NCBI GenBank assembly: GCA_944336815.1 | Contig: CALVLG010000039.1 | Coordinates: 1 to 8,816 of the forward strand | Length of the DNA stretch: 8,816 nucleotides | Origin: an uncultured Bacilli bacterium | GTDB taxonomy: Bacteria > Bacillota_I > Bacilli_A > RF39 > UBA660 | Reading direction: 5' to 3' | Part shown: piece after piece, positions 1 through 6,109 of the stretch | How the letters are laid out: each line of letters starts with the position of its first letter | Position numbering within the stretch: the first letter of the stretch is position 1 | Notes under the pieces: model-generated | Told to the model about the DNA's origin: nothing | Seen by the model: the letters and a program-made list of their open reading frames with translations, nothing else | Database searches by the model: none | Program-made: the position numbers and the translations under genes

Positions 1-1
1 T

Positions 2-91
2 AAAGCTATTCGTTTGTATAAAAGATTAGGCTTTAATGTTTTAGAGGAGACAGAAACACGTTATTTAATGAAATTTGAAAACATGTTTTAA
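2..91 (+). CDS. C-terminal end of a probable GNAT-family N-acetyltransferase (partial)
   Basis: Only the last 29 codons are inside the window, read from base 2 and ending at TAA 89-91. The peptide starts KAIRLYKRLGF and ends in a short beta-strand-like tail (TRYLMKFEN). The pattern A-I-x-L-Y-x-x-x-G-F is the typical motif B to C-terminal strand of GNAT acetyltransferases, which move an acetyl group from acetyl-CoA to an amine. The substrate cannot be told from this fragment. The gene is convergent with addA. A promoter-like -35 box begins 4 bases after its stop, and the first good terminator downstream is at 204-243, so read-through of this gene would also copy the small RNA described below. 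The GNAT call rests on a short stretch and is moderately sure; that this is the end of a real gene is likely. Confidence 0.6.
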   Translation, partial: KAIRLYKRLGFNVLEETETRYLMKFENMF

Positions 92-95
92 ATAA

Positions 96-124
96 TTGCA
101 TAATTTAGTTATTTGTTTTATAAT
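96..124 (+). promoter_or_regulatory. SigA-type promoter for the plus-strand small RNA
   Basis: TTGCAT at 96-101 and TATAAT at 119-124 are separated by exactly 17 bases, predicting a start near 131. The same two hexamers with the same spacing form the opposing promoter at 386-414. A second TATAAT lies at 148-153 without a good -35. If used, it would start the RNA at about 161, at the sequence GGATAC, which is also the predicted 5' end of the opposing transcript. Confidence 0.6.
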
Positions 125-150
125 GAATATATCAAAGCAAATTTGATTAT

Positions 151-193
151 AATAATAAAAGGATACATCTGAAGTGTAGATCAGATGCTATCC
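151..193 (-). terminator. Intrinsic terminator of the minus-strand small-peptide mRNA
   Basis: Read on the minus strand, GGATA (193-189), one bulged base and CATCTGA (187-181) pair perfectly with TCAGATG (172-166) and TATCC (165-161) around an 8-base loop. TTTTATTATT follows at 160-151. It is the first T-tract hairpin downstream of both the peptide gene and addA on this strand. On the plus strand the same bases form the 5' hairpin of the antisense RNA. Confidence 0.65.
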
Positions 194-203
194 CAAGGTT
201 TGG

Positions 204-243
204 GGCACCTGAATACAACAATGTTGTTTCAGATGCCTTTTTT
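204..243 (+). terminator. Strong intrinsic terminator of the plus-strand RNA
   Basis: GGCA (204-207) pairs with TGCC (234-237), CTGAA (209-213) with TTCAG (228-232), and ACAAC (215-219) with GTTGT (223-227). There is one mismatch, one bulge and a 3-base loop. Six T follow at 238-243. It ends both the small RNA and any read-through from the acetyltransferase gene. It has no T tract on the minus strand. Confidence 0.85.
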
Positions 244-319
244 ATTTAAAAAGTAATATAAATACTATAATAAATAAAAGGATGATTATTAAATAAAAAG
301 ATTTTTCTCTCTTATTCAT
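242..319 (-). CDS. 25-residue hydrophobic membrane peptide, candidate type I toxin
   Basis: The small reading frame runs from ATG at 319-317 to TAA at 244-242. The peptide opens MNKREKS, a strongly basic start, followed by an unbroken run of Phe, Tyr, Leu, Ile and Val over residues 8-24 and a final Lys25. This fits one transmembrane helix with its N-terminus in the cytoplasm. The start is well supported: AGAAAGGGCGTGAT upstream (336-323) matches the ideal extended Shine-Dalgarno AGAAAGGAGGTGAT at 12 of 14 bases, and a near-consensus promoter lies at 386-414. The leader folds over the ribosome site, and a convergent RNA covers the stop codon and 3' untranslated region. Size, charge pattern and RNA context resemble type I toxins (Ibs, Fst, TxpA, BsrG), which insert in the inner membrane. 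I recognise no named family, and the Fst Pro/Gly motif is absent. A non-toxic small membrane protein is the alternative. Confidence 0.6.
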   Translation of the reverse strand: MNKREKSFYLIIILLFIIVFILLFK

Positions 320-328
320 AATATCACG

Positions 329-353
329 CCCTTTCTATTCTTTCTAGAAAGGG
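329..353 (-). promoter_or_regulatory. Hairpin that hides the ribosome binding site of the small peptide
   Basis: In the minus-strand RNA, CCCTTTCT (353-346) pairs perfectly with AGAAAGGG (336-329) across a 9-base loop. The 3' arm is the core of the Shine-Dalgarno site for the ATG at 319, so the ribosome site would be closed in the folded leader. Such shielding is common in type I toxin mRNAs. The structure is read directly from the sequence; the effect on translation is inferred. Confidence 0.65.
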
Positions 354-379
354 AAAGCATCTGAATTTCAAATGTATCC
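352..379 (-). promoter_or_regulatory. 5'-terminal stem-loop of the small-peptide mRNA
   Basis: The predicted RNA starts at about 379 with GGATA. GGATA (379-375) and CATTTGA (374-368) pair with TCAGATG (364-358) and TTTCC (356-352), with one mismatch, one G-U pair, a bulged C at 357 and a 3-base loop. The hairpin at 161-193 in the antisense RNA has the same sequence plan, including the bulged C. Pairing of its 5' arm with the 3' end of the mRNA (173-161) would open this hairpin. A 5' stem may also protect the RNA from decay. Confidence 0.5.
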
Positions 380-385
380 AATATC

Positions 386-414
386 ATTATAGCAAACTGT
401 AATATGTGATGCAA
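386..414 (-). promoter_or_regulatory. SigA promoter with extended -10 for the small-peptide mRNA
   Basis: On the minus strand TTGCAT (414-409), 17 bases and TGC-TATAAT (394-386) form a near-consensus promoter with an extended -10. The predicted start is about 379. The -35 lies only 11 bases past the addA stop codon, and no terminator separates them, so the peptide gene can be served by its own promoter and perhaps by read-through from addBA. Confidence 0.75.
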
Positions 415-424
415 ATTGATGCTA

Positions 425-3400
425 TTAATTAACTTCTTTTATTGTTTGGGTTAAGATACTAAATAAATAAGTATATACTGGTAAATTTTTTTGCATTTCT
501 ATATATTTTTTGTAACCATTCAATTGCTTTATATAAGCTGTGTCAGTAAGATTATTTAACTTATAATCAATTATATTTATATGGTCACTATAAACTAGCA
601 TTAAATCAATGATACCATAATATTCTTCATTATTTTCTTCATAGATAAATTCATACTCTTGATATATTGAAGCTTTATCTAAATTTGCAAAAATCTTGTT
701 TTTAAGCATATTTTTTATAATTGAAACAATCCATTCATTATCAATATATGAAAAATCTGGGTTTTTAAAGGAAAATAATTCGAGTGTTTCATGAAATTTT
801 GTGCCAAGAAGCATGTTTTCTTTTTCTTCTTTGCTTATAATACTTGGTATTTGTTTAGAAAACGTTTTCTTTTCAATTTCTTTAGTTTCAATATTTAGGG
901 GGTTAATATTTAATTGTCTTTCTTCTTTAGGTAATGAAAGGTTTAATTCTTGAGGTAGTAGATATTTCTTGGTTAGAGGGATATTGTCTAAATTTATTTT
1001 GGTGATAAAAGGTTTGATTTCATTAGGTATAGAATATAACATATCCGCAAGTGATTTATATTTATAGCGAATAGAGTTACTAACTATTCCTTGGTCATTT
1101 TTTTTGGTATATGTTGTGTCCTTTTCGGGTAATAGAAAGATTATTTTTTCTTTTGCGCGTGTTAAAGCAACATAAAATAAACGTATTTTTTCTGATATAT
1201 CATCATGTTTCATTTTTTCTTTGATTAATAGTTTAGTGAAGTTTTCTTTTAAGCCATCTTTAAAAATAGGGATATATATCGGACTATCTTTTTCATAAAT
1301 AATCAAACTAGTTAAATCTTGTCTACTAAAAGACTTATATAAACCACAGAAATAGCAAATAGGAAATTCTAACCCTTTCGATTTATGAATATTCATAATT
1401 TTAACACTGTTGGAAGAAGAAGCTCCTAAATTGTATTTTATTTTTTCATCTTTCTTTAATAGTTCTTCTAAAAATTCGTCAAATTCATAAATTGTTTTGC
1501 CTAGTTGATTATATTCGTTGGCAATTTTTAAAATTTCTTCAATTCTAGTAATTGTTTCTTTGATATTACCAATAGTAATAATTTTTGCATAAAAATTAGT
1601 TTTATTTAATACTTCTTCTAAGACTTCTGCAATTGATTTTATATCGATTTCTTGAGCTATATCTTTTAAATCTTGATAGATTATTGTGTCTTTAAAAGTA
1701 TAAGTGCTAAAACACTTAAATATTTCATCATCGGAAAGACGATACAAAAAACTTCTGGCTAGACTTAAGAAAGAATGCCGAAATGACTCATCATAGTTTT
1801 TTTCTTTAATATTAATTAAGAAAGAAATAATGTTTTTTACTAAATATATATCATTGCTAGTATTTAATTCTTCGTCTTTATATAAAGCAAGAGGAATTTG
1901 TAAATATTCAAAGATTTTTTTGGTTAAATCAAATGTTGTATTACGATCCATAATGATGCAAAAATCTTGCCAAGTGGCTTTTTTTTGTTGGTGGCTTTTT
2001 ATGTCATATAAAGGATAGCCATTATTTACTTTGGTTAAAATATCATGACCGATTGTAAAAATTTCGATTTCTTCTTTAGAAAATTGTTCGTTTTTTTCTG
2101 GGTAGGTAAGGATACTCATTTGATGGCTTACTTCGTTTTGGCCTTTTTCTTCATATTCTTTGTTACCATAAATCATTTGATGCGTGGCAATATAATCGGC
2201 ATTGCCAATTTCTTCGTCCATAATAGGATTAAAAATCGTGTTAATGTTGTCTAATACTTCTTGGCGAGAGCGAAAGTTTTCTAATAAATCAATTTTTAGA
2301 CCGTTTTCTTTTTGAGAATATGAATTGTATTTGGCGCGAAATATATAGGGATTGGCATTGCGAAACCGATAAATGCTTTGTTTAATATCGCCAACCATGT
2401 AAACATTATTATTACTAATTAGGGAAATACAGGCTTCTTGAATATCTGAAGTATCTTGGTATTCATCAATCATAATTTCTTTGAATTCATTTTTTAGTAT
2501 TTCACGTATCGCTTGGTTTTCGGTCAATATTTTTAAGGATAATTTAGCAATATCTTGGAAATCAAAAAGATAGTTTTCTATTTTATATTGATTTAATTTT
2601 ACAAAGAATTGTTGACATATTTCAATTAAAATTTCTAAAAGTTCTTGACTTTTTAAGTAATCGCTTGCAATTGTTTTAGAATCACCGTATTTAGTTAATT
2701 CGGTTAGTTCATTTAGGCATTTTTTAATTTTTTCTTTAGCTTCTTTAGTTTCTTCTTCGCTTCCTCTTGGAACCATGGGGAGCTTACAACTTTTTATAAG
2801 GGCTAATAATGTATCTAAGTCATTTTTTTGTTTTAATGGACTTATAGAAGCTAAAATTTTGTTTAGATATTCTTCAGTAAAATTATTTTTTTCTTCATCA
2901 ACAATCAAAAATAATTCATTTATTTTATGGTCGATAATTGTAGTGTATTCTTGAAGTAAAGAGGCAATTTTTTCTGGAGAATAAAAGTTATTTATGTAGT
3001 TTTTTAAATATGTTGATAAATCAAGGCGTATTTCTAGTTTGTTTATTAAAGATAAAATCGTTTCTTTAAGTTCATTATCGTCTTTATTACAAAGGGTATA
3101 AATTAAAGTTTTAAATTTTTCATCCTGGTTACTTTCGTAATATGAATTAAAAATATCATCTAATATCTTTCTTTTTTGGGTGTTTAAAATAGTTTCTGAG
3201 GTAATGGTAATATTTTGGGGAAGGTTTAAAAGATAGTGATATTTTTTAACAATTGATAGAGCAAAGGAATCAAAAGTTGTAATGTAAGCCGTATCTAATT
3301 TACTTATTTCCGTTAAATAATTATTCTCTTCTAAGTTTCTTTTGATTCTTTCTTTCATCTCAGCCGCGGCAGCGTTGGTGAATGTTAGGATAAGAAGTTC

Positions 3401-3541
3401 ATTTATATGAATGCCTTGGTTTATTTTTTCTAAAACGCGTTTGGTTAAAACGGTTGTTTTGCCTGAACCAGCTCCAGCGGAAACTAAAATGTTTAAGCCA
3501 GTTTCATGAATGGCTTTTTCTTGGTTAATCGTTAAGGCCAT
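425..3541 (-). CDS. addA: AddA (RexA) subunit of the AddAB helicase-nuclease
   Basis: AddA is the motor and nuclease subunit of the complex that unwinds and degrades double-strand DNA ends for RecA repair, the Firmicutes counterpart of RecBCD. The 1038 residues show a full UvrD-type SF1 helicase: Q motif near 7-11, Walker A SAGAGSGKT at 21-29, motif Ia LTFTNAAAAEM at 52-62, DEYQD at 359-363, VGDIKQSIYRFR at 383-394, LLENFRS at 419-425, IHKSKGLEF at 718-726 and VALTRAKEK at 791-799. A RecB-type nuclease domain closes the protein, with His917, Asp979 (GIIDLM), Asp992 and Lys994 (IDYK) and Gln1006 in the expected places. It is about 200 residues shorter than B. subtilis AddA but has no visible lesion. 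The start is preceded by AGAAAGGAAGTG, an excellent ribosome site, and overlaps the end of addB by 17 bases, which suggests coupled translation. No terminator follows before the small-peptide promoter. Confidence 0.95.
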   Translation of the reverse strand: MALTINQEKAIHETGLNILVSAGAGSGKTTVLTKRVLEKINQGIHINELLILTFTNAAAAEMKERIKRNLEENNYLTEISKLDTAYITTFDSFALSIVKKYHYLLNLPQNITITSETILNTQKRKILDDIFNSYYESNQDEKFKTLIYTLCNKDDNELKETILSLINKLEIRLDLSTYLKNYINNFYSPEKIASLLQEYTTIIDHKINELFLIVDEEKNNFTEEYLNKILASISPLKQKNDLDTLLALIKSCKLPMVPRGSEEETKEAKEKIKKCLNELTELTKYGDSKTIASDYLKSQELLEILIEICQQFFVKLNQYKIENYLFDFQDIAKLSLKILTENQAIREILKNEFKEIMIDEYQDTSDIQEACISLISNNNVYMVGDIKQSIYRFRNANPYIFRAKYNSYSQKENGLKIDLLENFRSRQEVLDNINTIFNPIMDEEIGNADYIATHQMIYGNKEYEEKGQNEVSHQMSILTYPEKNEQFSKEEIEIFTIGHDILTKVNNGYPLYDIKSHQQKKATWQDFCIIMDRNTTFDLTKKIFEYLQIPLALYKDEELNTSNDIYLVKNIISFLINIKEKNYDESFRHSFLSLARSFLYRLSDDEIFKCFSTYTFKDTIIYQDLKDIAQEIDIKSIAEVLEEVLNKTNFYAKIITIGNIKETITRIEEILKIANEYNQLGKTIYEFDEFLEELLKKDEKIKYNLGASSSNSVKIMNIHKSKGLEFPICYFCGLYKSFSRQDLTSLIIYEKDSPIYIPIFKDGLKENFTKLLIKEKMKHDDISEKIRLFYVALTRAKEKIIFLLPEKDTTYTKKNDQGIVSNSIRYKYKSLADMLYSIPNEIKPFITKINLDNIPLTKKYLLPQELNLSLPKEERQLNINPLNIETKEIEKKTFSKQIPSIISKEEKENMLLGTKFHETLELFSFKNPDFSYIDNEWIVSIIKNMLKNKIFANLDKASIYQEYEFIYEENNEEYYGIIDLMLVYSDHINIIDYKLNNLTDTAYIKQLNGYKKYIEMQKNLPVYTYLFSILTQTIKEVN

Positions 3542-5867
3542 CTTGCACTTCCTTTCTTAAAAAGTTTTTAACAGAGTTTACATATACATTGTCTTTGGCG
3601 GTATGAAAGCAAATATCTTTAAAGGGACAATAATTACAACTAACATTGTCCTTGTTATCAACAATTTTGGGGTTAATTAAAAAGTTAGCGTTTTCAATGT
3701 TCGTTAGGCAATTTTTAATATTAACATCAATGATTTCATACATTTTGGTAGTTGTTTCTTCGTCTAGCAAACGACTAGTATGTGCGAAATTGCCATCTTT
3801 TTTTTCTTTTAAACCATAAATTAAAGATGAGTTTTGATATTCGTTATCAACTAATTTTAATATTTCTTTATTTGGATTACTATAACCTTGTAGTTTTACT
3901 AGTTCTTTTTTTTGAGTTTCATAATTTTTATTCGGATCATATTTTATTTTGGGTAAAAGTATTTTTTGTAAATAGAAGCCACCAATGATTATGTTTTCTA
4001 AATTGTTTATTTTCTTTATTAAGTATAAATAAGTTGGCAATTGCAAGTTTAAGCCAATGGGATAATAGGCCGGATTTACTGTTGTGTCACCGGTTTTATA
4101 ATCAGTGATGTTAATAACTGTTTGGTTATCCACTTTTGTGAAGCTCAATTTATCTATTTTGCCTTTAAATGTGACATCTAATTTACTTGGTATTTTAAAT
4201 TCAACGGGAACTTCCGTTTTGATTGTTTTTAATGATGAATACTTTTCTTGTGCAAGGATTGTTTGAATAACAAATCTAAAATCTTCTTTTAATTTGGTTA
4301 AAAAGAATTGTTCTTGATGAGTCCAGGTTTCTTTTTTGGCTTCATAATCATAAACATAATCAAAAGAAAATTCTTCTTCATGCATTCTTTCTAAAACTTT
4401 ATGAAAAAGGGTTCCGATTTTTAAATTGAAATTTTCTTCACTTGGTTTTAAGTGTAGGATGTTGTTTAAATAATAAGAAAACGAGCATTTGTTAAAAGTA
4501 TCTAAGGCAGTATAAGATAAGGTTAGTTTATTTTTTAAGTAAGCATAAAGATTTTCTTTATTTATACTATCAAACTGTTCATCATAGGTTTGATATGGAA
4601 TAGAATATGTATTTTTCAAAACGAAAAGCGTCTGGCTAGTGGTATTATATTTGACATATTCATCTAATAAAGAAGCCAAATAAACTTGATTATAATTGTG
4701 TGAAGAGTTTAGTTTGATACTGGCATTTTCTTGAGGAAAGTTCGTTAATAAAGCGGAAGGGTAACATTCTTTGCCACGATTTTCTTTTTTAAATGTTATA
4801 AAACAATTTGGAGTGGTAGTAATAATGTTTTTGATTGTTTCTTTTTCTATTTTGTTTAAATCTTCAGCTGTATCAAGACCAAGCCTTTCTTTTTCTTCAT
4901 CGTTTAGATAATCTTCATCTTTGAAGGAGTGGGGAATGTTGCTATTAAAATCTAAGAAAAAAACATAGTCATCTTTAGTTGTCTGTTGTTTTAGATCTAG
5001 TTCTCTTATACAATTTTGTTTATTTTCTAAAGGCTTTTTTAATGTTTTTAAGTCATTAGTTATGAACAATATTTTGTTTTTTAGGTTAGCATATTTGTTT
5101 AAAAGATTAATAATGATGGTAATTATTTCGCTGTTTTTGGCCTCTTTTTGCTTTTCTTCTAAATAATCATAAGCTGTTTGTTCGTTTTCTTGATATAGTT
5201 TTAAAAAAGTAGCTACTAGAGGTAGTTCAATTAATGTTGTTCGTTGGTTTAGAAGGAGGGGAATGTTTAAAAGTTTAAAAATTCTTTTTAGAGGATAAAC
5301 ATATTCATCAGTGACGTTTTTTAAGTATATATGGTTAATGTTTATGTTATTGTGGATAAGTTCAATTATTTGTTCACCAACAAAGGTTATTTCCTCTTCA
5401 ATATTATTGCAAACAAAAACTTTAGGAATAGTCTTTTTTTGATTTTGGAGAAATAAATATGTAACATTTGGTAAATTGGTAAATATTTTTTGGAGTTTTT
5501 TACTTGGATATATGTTTTCTAGGATAATTTCATTATTACTTAAATATTTTTTTAAACCGTTATTGAAAACGAGAAGTTTTTTAGTTAATAAATCTTGCTT
5601 TAAATTAGTTAAAAAGATTCCTTTTTCATTAGATAAATTTTCAATTGGGGCTGAACATATTGTTGATAAGTATATTTTAGCAACGTCTAAAATTACGTTT
5701 TCTTTTTGACAAATATATTCTAGAGTTTCCGGTGTATAGATGTAGGGATAAATTTTTTCTAATTCATTTAGACTGTAAAATTTTACTTCGGCAAACGGTT
5801 TTTCTTGACGGATTTTTTTTATTAAATTATTTTTGTCATAAGAGTTTGTAATTAAAACCTTTGCCAT
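3525..5867 (-). CDS. addB: AddB (RexB-like) subunit of the AddAB helicase-nuclease, short form
   Basis: AddB is the partner of AddA; it supplies the second nuclease and an inactivated helicase fold that takes part in Chi recognition in the family. The C-terminal half is diagnostic. Cys461 (FNKCSFSYYL) and Cys744, Cys747 and Cys753 (CNYCPFKDIC) form the split four-cysteine iron-sulphur site. The nuclease between them has His489 (GTLFHKVLE), Asp572 (GKIDKL), Asp589 and Lys591 (ITDYKTG) and Gln609. The N-terminal part has no Walker A motif, so it should not hydrolyse ATP. RexB-type proteins also lack it, whereas B. subtilis AddB keeps one. At 780 residues it is much shorter than the usual 1100-1170. 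The shortening falls in the helicase-like region, and the frame is intact. The start has a modest site (GGTGAAG) and a leader of only about 13 bases. Confidence 0.92.
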   Translation of the reverse strand: MAKVLITNSYDKNNLIKKIRQEKPFAEVKFYSLNELEKIYPYIYTPETLEYICQKENVILDVAKIYLSTICSAPIENLSNEKGIFLTNLKQDLLTKKLLVFNNGLKKYLSNNEIILENIYPSKKLQKIFTNLPNVTYLFLQNQKKTIPKVFVCNNIEEEITFVGEQIIELIHNNININHIYLKNVTDEYVYPLKRIFKLLNIPLLLNQRTTLIELPLVATFLKLYQENEQTAYDYLEEKQKEAKNSEIITIIINLLNKYANLKNKILFITNDLKTLKKPLENKQNCIRELDLKQQTTKDDYVFFLDFNSNIPHSFKDEDYLNDEEKERLGLDTAEDLNKIEKETIKNIITTTPNCFITFKKENRGKECYPSALLTNFPQENASIKLNSSHNYNQVYLASLLDEYVKYNTTSQTLFVLKNTYSIPYQTYDEQFDSINKENLYAYLKNKLTLSYTALDTFNKCSFSYYLNNILHLKPSEENFNLKIGTLFHKVLERMHEEEFSFDYVYDYEAKKETWTHQEQFFLTKLKEDFRFVIQTILAQEKYSSLKTIKTEVPVEFKIPSKLDVTFKGKIDKLSFTKVDNQTVINITDYKTGDTTVNPAYYPIGLNLQLPTYLYLIKKINNLENIIIGGFYLQKILLPKIKYDPNKNYETQKKELVKLQGYSNPNKEILKLVDNEYQNSSLIYGLKEKKDGNFAHTSRLLDEETTTKMYEIIDVNIKNCLTNIENANFLINPKIVDNKDNVSCNYCPFKDICFHTAKDNVYVNSVKNFLRKEVQDGLND

Positions 5868-5885
5868 AATACTTCACCGTTATTT

Positions 5886-5894
5886 ATTATAGCA
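5886..5894 (-). promoter_or_regulatory. Extended -10 promoter of addBA
   Basis: On the minus strand TGCTATAAT occupies 5894-5886, an extended -10 box. The matching -35 region (about 5914-5909, TGGGCT) is poor, so the promoter probably relies on the TGn extension. The predicted start is about 5880, 13 bases before the addB ATG, which leaves little room for leader control. The same stretch TTTGCTATAAT occurs in the small-peptide promoter. Confidence 0.65.
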
Positions 5895-5989
5895 AAATTA
5901 TGACTAAAAGCCCAGTAGCGTTTAAATGGCCTTTTTACTTTTGAATCATCAGCAAATATTAGAGATATTCATTCGTTTAAAAATAAGTG

Positions 5990-6013
5990 AATTACTTTTT
6001 AGTAAAAGTAATT
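5990..6013. repeat. Perfect 10-bp palindrome in the addB-ABC divergent region
   Basis: AATTACTTTT (5990-5999) and AAAAGTAATT (6004-6013) are exact inverted repeats around TAGT. The stem has only two G-C pairs. It lies between two divergent genes, so a terminator is not needed here, though TTT-A-TTA follows on the plus strand. An operator for a dimeric regulator of the ABC operon is a reasonable guess. No regulator gene is in the window. Confidence 0.5.
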
Positions 6014-6024
6014 TTTATTAGTAT

Positions 6025-6035
6025 TTACATTGTAA
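6025..6035. promoter_or_regulatory. Possible operator TTACA-T-TGTAA upstream of the ABC operon
   Basis: TTACATTGTAA is a perfect odd palindrome just upstream of the -35 region of the ABC promoter. The half-site TTACA/TGTAA resembles those bound by winged-helix repressors of the BlaI/CopY type, although their sites usually have two central bases. TTAC/GTAA steps also begin at 5992, 6008, 6025 and 6032. Function is inferred from place and symmetry only. Confidence 0.35.
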
Positions 6036-6055
6036 TAAATTTCTATGGCTCTATC

Positions 6056-6084
6056 TTTTTTTTTGCTTAAAATTAGGGTATAAT
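6056..6084 (+). promoter_or_regulatory. Promoter of the ABC transporter operon
   Basis: TATAAT at 6079-6084 is a consensus -10. At 17 bases upstream only a T run (6056-6061) is found, so the -35 is weak, as expected for a promoter that may need activation. The predicted start is about 6091, giving a leader of about 20 bases. The ribosome site AAAGGTGAT (6096-6104) is well placed for the GTG at 6110. Confidence 0.6.
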
Positions 6085-6109
6085 AAAAGTAGAAAAAAGG
6101 TGATAAAAA

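Larger units (their letters stand above)
131..243 (+). ncRNA. Candidate antisense RNA (type I antitoxin) facing the 25-aa peptide mRNA
   Basis: The predicted transcript of about 113 nt runs from the start expected for the promoter at 96-124 to the T tract at 238-243. It may begin at about 161 if the second -10 box is used. It holds a small 5' hairpin (131-136 with 142-147), a strong hairpin at 161-193 and the terminator hairpin at 204-237. I see no translated gene in it that ends before the terminator. It overlaps the predicted 3' end of the opposing mRNA over about 152-243, roughly 90 perfectly complementary bases, and reaches the stop codon of the peptide gene (242-244). In Bacillus type I modules such as txpA/ratA and bsrG/SR4, the antisense RNA overlaps the toxin mRNA at the 3' end in the same way. 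That the RNA is made, and that it acts as an antitoxin, is inference. Confidence 0.5.
161..379. repeat. 13-bp inverted repeats bounding the small-peptide unit, with internal TCAGATGC copies
   Basis: GGATACATCTGAA at 161-173 recurs inverted at 367-379 with one change (GGATACATTTGAA on the minus strand). The shorter element TCAGATGC / GCATCTGA also occurs at 181-188, 229-236 and 357-364, and a diverged copy lies at 206-213. In the minus-strand RNA the two outer copies are the extreme 5' and 3' ends and can pair with each other over 13 bases with one G-U wobble. They also form alternative local hairpins. The -10 and -35 boxes lie outside the repeats, which argues against a simple transposable element. 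Confidence 0.75.

Noticed and set aside
161..243. A metabolite riboswitch with terminator
   Set aside because: The hairpin-plus-terminator layout suggested one, but I could match it to no known class. No gene on the plus strand follows the terminator for it to control.
185..256. A 23-codon plus-strand reading frame starting at ATG 185 inside the small RNA
   Set aside because: It runs through the strong terminator at 204-243, lacks a convincing ribosome site and its sequence is dictated by the hairpins. It is unlikely to be translated.
161..379. A miniature transposable element with 13-bp terminal inverted repeats
   Set aside because: No target-site duplication is evident next to the repeats. 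The promoters that give the unit its sense lie outside them, and the repeats coincide with predicted RNA ends. It stays a weaker alternative until other genomic copies are searched for.
1830..2254. Plus-strand open frames inside addA
   Set aside because: They lie wholly within well-supported helicase codons on the other strand, and their Phe/Lys-rich composition is what AT-rich shadow frames give. The frames inside addB, the ATPase and the permease were dismissed for the same reason.
5906..5936. Imperfect hairpin AAAAGCCC / GGCCTTTTT in the divergent region, considered as a terminator
   Set aside because: The stem has a central C-C mismatch and a 14-base loop. It overlaps the upstream part of the addBA promoter, and no gene upstream on either strand needs ending there.
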